This document shows positions 8,801 to 12,900 of a stretch of DNA of 12,900 bases, one piece after another (position 1 is the first letter of the stretch; each line of letters opens with the position of its first letter). The position numbers were made by a program, and so were the translations under genes. Source of the DNA: Dimargaris cristalligena (lineage: Eukaryota > Kickxellomycota > Dimargaritomycetes > Dimargaritales > Dimargaritaceae); the NCBI GenBank assembly GCA_027576995.1, contig JANBQC010000633.1:2855-15754 (forward strand). Direction: 5' to 3'. The notes beneath the pieces were generated by a model. The model did no database searches and had not been told where the DNA came from. It saw nothing but the letters and a program-made list of their open reading frames with translations.

Positions 8801-9343
8801 AGCCTCGGGGAGGTGAGGCGGTGGGGTAGACGAGGTGACGGTGAGTACTGTGGTGGGTGGGGGACTTGGGGGAGTGGGTTCGGCAGAGTGGCTCGCCGCG
8901 GGTTTCGTGGTGGGAGTGGTTTCGGGCCGGATGCGCTTCAGCGGCAACTTGCGGGTGGGAGTGGCCTGGGGCGAATCGGACTCGACGGTTTTCCGCTTAT
9001 TCTTGTTCTGCGACCTGACGGTAGGTGAATGGATGGTGACGTGTGGCGGAGTGAGGCTGGTGGACGCAGCGGAAGTGGACGGGGTAGAGGCGGAGGGTGG
9101 GGCAGGTTGCTGCTGCTCCTCCTCACCGTCGCTCTCGATAACGTGAACGTAATTGAGGACCTGTGGGCCCAGGTAAGCGAGAATGTGGGCCCAGCGGAGC
9201 TGGCATTGCTTGACTGAGCGAGTACCAACCCAACGGGCGACGAGATTCCAACGGTTTTGGCCGTATTTCTTGACGCAGCGCAATAGCTGGCGGTCCTCTT
9301 CAAAGCCCCATTTCGATATTCGCTTCTTCTTGCCGGTTGACAT
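5864..9343 (-). CDS. Large Myb/SANT nuclear protein, GON4L-like
   Basis: The protein has 1159 residues and is probably a chromatin-linked transcription regulator in the nucleus. The N terminus carries a Myb repeat (about 8-56) with tryptophans at 12, 32 and 51, followed by basic, Pro/Ser/Thr-rich sequence. Residues 429-481 form a strongly acidic Asp/Glu tract, with a second cluster near 685-695. A Gln-rich helix near 753-780 resembles the conserved glutamine helix of GON4L proteins. The C-terminal part has two SANT-like units: about 945-992 (SEDNLLLFGL, LLPTKS, NRIGNLKARR, SNPVK) and about 1012-1053 (FTLEEGEILRSAVGVYG). This order matches GON4L/YARP proteins of animals and plants, which act as co-regulators. 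The start at 9343 was chosen because the longer frame (to 9640) runs through the TATA box. No intron is seen. Family is inferred from memory of motifs; the coding call is firm. Confidence 0.88.
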   Translation of the reverse strand: MSTGKKKRISKWGFEEDRQLLRCVKKYGQNRWNLVARWVGTRSVKQCQLRWAHILAYLGPQVLNYVHVIESDGEEEQQQPAPPSASTPSTSAASTSLTPPHVTIHSPTVRSQNKNKRKTVESDSPQATPTRKLPLKRIRPETTPTTKPAASHSAEPTPPSPPPTTVLTVTSSTPPPHLPEADPTPPQFSSIWQHPYYIQVLETMILDFADPNSPVNQLKHSIALHALRLPTSWPDQDLLQCWSTTTPALDPQILRSLRDDVAPYKSEASSVSLPSSSLHQRAGMDQAVSAAHSNIEFRQNPQTTLSDPPLPLFPLAPEELFNSTFAVPFQADDPFVTPALPDSATTISQAWDIHSIVPGFDFGTHTLQPSMESSYFPLQISFDGSEATDPETAQPGLPDVNASLEGSGRNEDDPFQTSPGAPAGSLAIEAEEDNDDSYSDENISDDEEEDGDNDDEDLGDSGSDAQSELEFEDDEEDNDNTIDYEYPSGRKEDFSAQPLLLATETRVSPPFSQPFSPARLKPSHPTQRPRLTPLRPLPSSKPIVSDERTLPSSPTVTGIPHFPAPRALIWQDSDDPDTKVYADFLRSLQNDSPMSFAVPESAYSAGPNPDGGFTASMVIDSIPHQYSASEANSEARNTTVAVDEASSTTTAGSFNLAVSTPSAAFGKPWRLDAPSLAPSHAIFPEDLSDDEEYDDNPLGPRIESQEELRQDFACRISRQEYDGLYRDGMANADPLAFPNGDSEKSDSASLFSAEQMVTLRRQMQANLQIVAQALVLETVTQGQTTEVARHWQGQLDSLLEYDSYALETGVDDRNSFYRIIGAPQIAAYTHYLLYHVLEVPQPTTTTTTDLPPRFTIADPLRSAIVSLPSLDTSDVPQFQRDFRKPKWRKTKVKESDDVVSGTTWELANITPMSLPACVDDYLTACRPIFHPDLLPRIVSSRYRSRVTFFNSEDNLLLFGLRFFGQDDKNSIRSHLLPTKSNRQIENRIGNLKARRVKSNPVKSFLLLQIKPFTLEEGEILRSAVGVYGKRFRTVNRKIIKHRPSFALRSAWASLSNRQPHRKRAPGTKATSVLSQITSGIEPLPELAPTSTPRSIPTYPSLAPATSIQPGPPKPAPSTLVQCLRTPTKPKNLGLAVTKLTRAPQLAVTPPRPIASMKSK

Positions 9344-9447
9344 CACAGGGGAGGGCGCGGGATGAAACGGCGGGCTAAAGCGTGGAATGGCCGAAGGTGG
9401 GCTGGCCAGAGAAAAAAGGAGTGCTTGGGAGGTAAGAGGCGCGAGTA

Positions 9448-9552
9448 TCAAAGGTAAGAACACGAAAGAAAATGGCGAGGGAGAGAGAGAGAGAGAAAGA
9501 GGACAAGGTAGGGAGTATAGTAGATAGGTGGAGAAAGAAGGGTTAAACCCAT
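9448..9552 (-). other. Upstream ORF of 34 codons in the Myb/GON4L-like leader
   Basis: The ATG at 9552 is the only ATG between the TATA box (9602-9608) and the main start at 9343. Its frame, different from the main one, ends at TGA 9448-9450, about 105 bases before the main ATG. The peptide is simple Leu/Ser/Pro-rich sequence. The position suggests a translational control element if transcription starts near 9575. Confidence 0.35.
9481..9496. repeat. (GA)8 dinucleotide repeat
   Basis: Eight GA units on the plus strand, read as (CT)8 in the sense direction of the Myb/GON4L-like leader. Confidence 0.9.
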
Positions 9553-9563
9553 AGAAAAAGAGG

Positions 9564-9589
9564 GAAGGCAAGAGAGGAAGGCAAGAGAG
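9564..9589. repeat. Tandem 13-bp repeat, two copies
   Basis: GAAGGCAAGAGAG occurs twice back to back within the leader of the Myb/GON4L-like gene, just downstream of its TATA box. Confidence 0.85.
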
Positions 9590-9601
9590 GGAGAGGGAAG
9601 G

Positions 9602-9608
9602 ATATATA
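9602..9608 (-). promoter_or_regulatory. TATA box of the Myb/GON4L-like gene
   Basis: The minus strand reads TGTATATATCC, about 260 bases upstream of the ATG at 9343. A start site about 30 bases downstream would give a leader of roughly 230 bases. Confidence 0.5.
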
Positions 9609-9609
9609 C

Positions 9610-10569
9610 AGGCCGAGGGAGAAGGTGCCCGTATGCGCATATAGGCAGGCGGGGACAGGATTGAAGGAAAGAAAATGAAAGGAGAGGTGACGGGGGGTAG
9701 AAGCGGTCGGATAAGGAAGGGCGCGTGGCCGGAGACCAGGTATCGTCCCCCCGCCGGACCTAACGGGCGACAGCGAAGGGTAAGGCGTGGGACAGGCCAA
9801 GTGCGGGTATGAATGACGACCTAAGCTTGCCTCAATATCGAGCGGCTGCATTCCCGCCACCGCTGCTAAGGGGAGATATGCAGCGGGTAGCTAAATCACC
9901 ATCCGTTTGTGTGCATGTTTGGGTTTTGGCTACCCACCGGGCCAATCACCAACCGCGCTTTTGCTTACCCAACAACACCTGCCGTCTCGTCTGCTTCGAT
10001 AGATGCTCCTATTATAGAGATTTCGCCGGTCCCATCCTTGCCATAGGGCTATATTCGGAAATAGGGCCACTGTCGTATCGGAAATATCGGCACTCCAAAC
10101 TGCCGGGTCTCTCTCTCTCTGGCATCATTACACTTGACCTCAATGCCATGGACATTTCTATATTAGGAAGGTTAGATACCCACCCCTGTAGATTCACCTA
10201 TCCGATGCCACGCTTCATTATCTAACTAACCATAGGCCTTGGAGTCAGGGCGGGACGATGATTCGGCCACTAATTGACCCATCCAGAAGACGGACAACTC
10301 CCCCAACCCCCCATATAACAACGGTACTACGAGTAATATTGAGAAAAAAATAAGCGGGAATTACCTCGATTCAGCACATGTGGGGCTTGGGTCACTCCAT
10401 TTTCCCTCTCACTTGGGGGACCATGTTGCTGCTATTCGACCTAGATCTCCCCATGTTGCTAGCTATTTAATCCTCCTTCCCTAATCGCACCCCGCCATTG
10501 CTTTGTGGGCTCGGCCAATCGATACATTCCTCCTGTGGTATACCCTTCCTACCCCTCCCGTTTAGCACC
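9610..10569. promoter_or_regulatory. Divergent intergenic region between the Myb gene and OXA1
   Basis: This is the shared upstream region of two divergent genes. CCAAT boxes occur at 9942-9946 and at 10515-10519, the second 51 bases before the OXA1 ATG. TATTTAA at 10464-10470 is a weak TATA-like element for OXA1. A plus-strand frame of 138 codons (9809-10225) has no recognisable domain and no canonical AATAAA behind it; I do not call it a gene. Confidence 0.4.
10515..10519 (+). promoter_or_regulatory. CCAAT box upstream of OXA1
   Basis: CCAAT in the context CGGCCAATCGAT, 51 bases upstream of the OXA1 ATG. In fungi the HAP/CCAAT-binding complex controls many nuclear genes for mitochondrial proteins, which fits an OXA1 promoter. 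The link is inference. Confidence 0.35.
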
Positions 10570-11847
10570 ATGGCCAGTCTCCGTCGCCTTCCCGGGCTGG
10601 GCCGCCAGGTAAGAAAAGAACCCGTCCGTCTTTTGAGTTAATTTCGAAACTGCCCCACGGGCGTTGCATTGGATCGTTCCCGATCCCTCCTAATCACCCA
10701 TGTCTCCCCTACCTAACCCCACCCGTCTCCTCTTCTATCACTTGTTACGCAACTGTCCAAACCGAAGCTGTCGTCCGTGGTTCGCTTGCCCGCCCGAGTG
10801 TCCTCACCCCTTCTCCAGTCAACGAGCACTACTACCGCCCGCCTGGCGCGGGTATCCTTTGCCCATAGCCCGGTCCTCGGCGCCTCCTGGACCCGCCCCG
10901 CTCCCCGCATGTTCTCTACCACCCGGTTAGCCCGCGATGCCGCCTCCTCTACCACTGCTACCTCTGCTGCTGTGGAAGCCCTGTCCACCCCAGCACTGGA
11001 TCCCCAGGCCGTGGTGGAGGCGGCCATTCCCACCACGCTCAAGTTCGGTGAACTGAGCAGTATGGGTTTCTGCCATTTTACCCCACCAGGCTTCTTCGAG
11101 GCCCTGATGGAGGCCATCAGTGCCACCTCGGGTATGCCCATGTGGGGGGTGATCATGACCTGTACCTTGTTGACCCGGTTGGTTCTCTTCCCGTTCACTG
11201 CCCGTTCCCAGCGGGTGAGCACCACCCTGCAGAACCTAAAACCCGAAACCGAAGCCATGATGGCCCGCCTGAAGGAAGCTTCGTCCATGGGTCTGCGTAA
11301 CGAGCAGCAAATGGTCGCTTTCGAACTTAGCAACTTATACACCAAGAATAACTGCAACCCCACTCAAATGATTGGACTGATGGCCATCCAACTCCCCGTT
11401 TTCATCGGGTTCTTCCTGGCCCTGCGTAGCATGGCCGAACTCCCCGTGCCCCAACTCCTCAACGGCGGCTTTTCCTGGATTACCGATTTGACCGTAGCTG
11501 ACCCTTACTATATCCTACCCGTTATCTCGGCCGTATCCACCCTGACTGTCCTGGAAATTTCGTCCCAGGCCACCGGTGGCGCCATGACCTCCCCCAAGGT
11601 TAAGTGGTTTATGCGGAGTATGACCGTTGGCTTTGTCTATTTCACCAGCCATTTCCCCGCCGCTGTACTGCTCTATTGGAGCACCACCAATTTCCTGAGT
11701 ATTATTCAGACTTTGGCTCTGCGCTCGGCTTTCTTCCGTAAGTTCTTCAAGATCCCTAAACTGATCGAGCATAAGATGGTCAAGTCTCGTCCCAGTGCTC
11801 TGCAACAAATGACTGAGGCCTACCGCAAGGCCAAGAAGGGTCAGTGA
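10570..11847 (+). CDS. OXA1: Mitochondrial inner-membrane insertase OXA1 (two exons)
   Basis: Oxa1/YidC/Alb3-family insertase that places mitochondrially made and some imported proteins into the inner membrane. Exon 1 (10570-10608) starts in an ideal CACCATGG context and gives 13 residues. Exon 2 most likely runs 10768-11847, giving 372 residues. The first about 69 residues have many Arg and no acidic residue, a mitochondrial presequence, with RMFSTTR near 60-66. The family core follows: TM1 about 132-155 ending LTRLVLFPF, the matrix loop with SQR and LYTKNNCNP, TM2 about 215-235 (QLPVFIGFFLALRSM), TM3 about 259-278, and TM4/TM5 about 297-327 with FPAAVLLYWSTTNFLSIIQ. The basic tail after TM5 is only about 45 residues, shorter than in yeast Oxa1. 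Gene identity is firm; the exact exon 2 start is not. Confidence 0.93.
10609..10767 (+). other. Intron 1 of OXA1
   Basis: The donor is CAG|GTAAGA and the preferred acceptor is GAAG at 10766-10767, in phase 0. In-frame stops inside (for example TAA at 10714) mean it must be removed. A branch-like CTAAC lies near 10713-10717, and 10767 is the first AG after it. A second acceptor at 10817-10818 (CTTCTCCAG) has a better pyrimidine tract, is also in phase 0, and would shorten the presequence by 17 residues. Confidence 0.75.
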
Positions 11848-11955
11848 TTGGTCTACCTATGTTATTTAGACGGTTAATTAGAAAGCATTGCAAAGGGTCG
11901 GAGGAATCCGCCTATGCGTATAGTTTTATAAATTGTCTGTAACAGCATATTTAGG

Positions 11956-11961
11956 AATAAA
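11956..11961 (+). terminator. Poly(A) signal of OXA1
   Basis: Canonical AATAAA 109 bases after the OXA1 stop codon, the first on this strand. Confidence 0.55.
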
Positions 11962-12900
11962 AATTAACTATTTTGATGAAGTGATATTTAAAGGTCAGTC
12001 TAATGGGCACCCGTCATTGTACATGCAGTATCCTATCCATGCTAGCCCATGACTAGAGGCTGATTGGGATTATCTGATGTTAATGAAATTCATGCGTGGG
12101 CTTGCTTACTGATAACTAACCCTCACCAGAGGGTTCGGGTCACTCACAATGAAAATTGCCGTAGACCCAATTGTATTTGGTTCGACAGCCGTATATAAGT
12201 AAGTGAACTAGCCTTGCTGTAGTGGAGGTGCTACTAGAAGAGCAAACCAGCTAGCCAGGCTCAGGGTCTACCGGTACACATTTTATTTATCCACGGCAAC
12301 CGAGGGCGAATTAACCTAGCTTTCCAGCGCAATAACTCATATTGTGTCGATTGCAACTGCTGACCAAAGCCAGCTACCGCGAAACCGACAAGTCACCTGA
12401 CCTCCTGGCAGAGCAGGGCCTCGGCAGCGCCCAGCGAGCGATGGCCAGCCCACCAGCCCCACCCATCGAAGCGAAATAACAAACGGAAATGGCGCACGCT
12501 TCACCTCGGGTTCTCTATGTGGCAATAAAATAAGCCTATAATCTAAAACTTTATTACACATTGTGAGTGCTCCGAGTTTCCACTCGATCGAACTATTCAT
12601 AGGCGATAATTTAATGCTAGACTGAGGGATATCCGACTTACCTATTGCCTAGTCCCCAAGCCCTTCTCAGCCTCCCCCCCAGCGGCCTTGGCGAGTCAGG
12701 TTCCCCTTTGCTCCGCTTCCCCTCACCTCATCATCCTCAGCCCCTCCAGCCCGCCACCATAGGTCAGCCCCGCCACCCCCTTTGAAAGTACCTCTTCTCC
12801 ACCACAAGAAGTGGGTGAAACAGGCCAATGTACATGGTCTTTCCCAATTTCCACCCTTCGCTTTATTATACCAGTTGTTTGCTTCCTTTCCCCTAGCCTT
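11962..12900. other. Right-end stretch without a firm gene
   Basis: No recognisable protein is encoded on either strand. A possible very short plus-strand gene at about 12149-12529 is listed separately. From about 12640 to 12780 the plus strand becomes C/T-rich, much like the leaders of OLA1 and the Myb gene, and could be the leader of a plus-strand gene starting beyond the window. A minus-strand GGTAAGT donor-like site near 12640 gives the opposite reading; neither can be settled here. Confidence 0.4.
12149..12529 (+). other. Possible very short transcription unit
   Basis: Gene-like signals line up on the plus strand: an ATG at 12149 with A at -3, a donor AA|GTAAGT at 12199, a branch-like CTGAC near 12359-12363 followed by an AG at 12372-12373, a GC-rich open segment ending at TAA 12477-12479, and AATAAA at 12524-12529, 44 bases later. 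Joined at that acceptor the frame stays open, giving about 50 residues. The TATATAAG at 12192-12199 competes with this model, since it would be a promoter instead of the end of exon 1, and no ATG then precedes the open segment in frame. It is a low-confidence candidate of unknown function. Confidence 0.18.

Larger units (their letters stand above)
9344..9600 (-). promoter_or_regulatory. Pyrimidine-rich leader of the Myb/GON4L-like gene
   Basis: On the minus strand this is almost pure pyrimidine in places, including (CT)8 at 9481-9496 and two tandem 13-bp units at 9564-9576 and 9577-9589 (GAAGGCAAGAGAG on plus). It lies between a TATA box and the main ATG and contains one upstream ATG. An open frame in register with the main gene extends through it, but its first ATG (9640) lies upstream of the TATA box, which argues against an extended protein. 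Confidence 0.5.

Noticed and set aside
9344..9640. Extended N terminus of the Myb protein from an ATG at 9640
   Set aside because: The ATG lies upstream of the TATA box, and the added residues are simple Ser/Pro/Leu/Phe sequence expected from pyrimidine-rich DNA.
12131..12141. B-box-like GGTTCGGGTCA
   Set aside because: It departs from the B-box consensus and has no A-box or acceptor stem at the right distance.
12337..12600. 87-codon minus-strand frame
   Set aside because: The plus strand gives a more gene-like reading with a stop and poly(A) signal in order, and the minus product has no recognisable feature.

Overview
The window looks like nuclear DNA of a fungus, probably an early-diverging one with few introns. 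The evidence is eukaryotic gene content (OLA1, OXA1, a Myb/SANT regulator), Kozak-type starts, AATAAA signals, one GT-AG intron, and protein sequence closest to fungal OLA1 and OXA1 as I remember those families. A Zoopagomycota-type lineage (Kickxella/Dimargaris-like) is a guess from the style of the genes.

Layout. Positions 1 to about 2150 hold no gene I can support, only a perfect palindrome, a nested hairpin and a duplicated pyrimidine motif. A small plus-strand gene (2320-2655) with its own TATA box and poly(A) signal encodes a predicted secreted protein with a C2HC zinc-finger motif. After a gene-free stretch come two minus-strand genes in tandem: OLA1 (3587-4783), a translation-associated P-loop ATPase, and a 1159-residue Myb/SANT protein (5864-9343) whose C-terminal half resembles the GON4L family. 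About 1.2 kb of mostly intergenic DNA separates that gene from the divergent plus-strand OXA1 (10570-11847, one intron), the mitochondrial inner-membrane insertase. The last kilobase has no clear gene, but it contains a TATA box, a splice donor, a GC-rich open segment and a poly(A) signal that together could be a very short gene.

The genes do not form one pathway. OLA1 acts in the cytosol at translation, the GON4L-like protein in nuclear transcription control, and OXA1 in mitochondrial membrane insertion. Their shared trait is architecture: nearly intronless reading frames preceded by long pyrimidine-rich leaders. These leaders carry open frames or upstream ATGs, so translational control is a reasonable hypothesis.

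I did not find a mobile element, CRISPR array, viral sequence, tRNA or rRNA. The most interesting observations are a glutamate-to-lysine change in the OLA1 nucleotide-specificity motif, a possible N-terminally extended OLA1 form, the Myb plus GON4L domain pairing, and the secreted zinc-finger protein.
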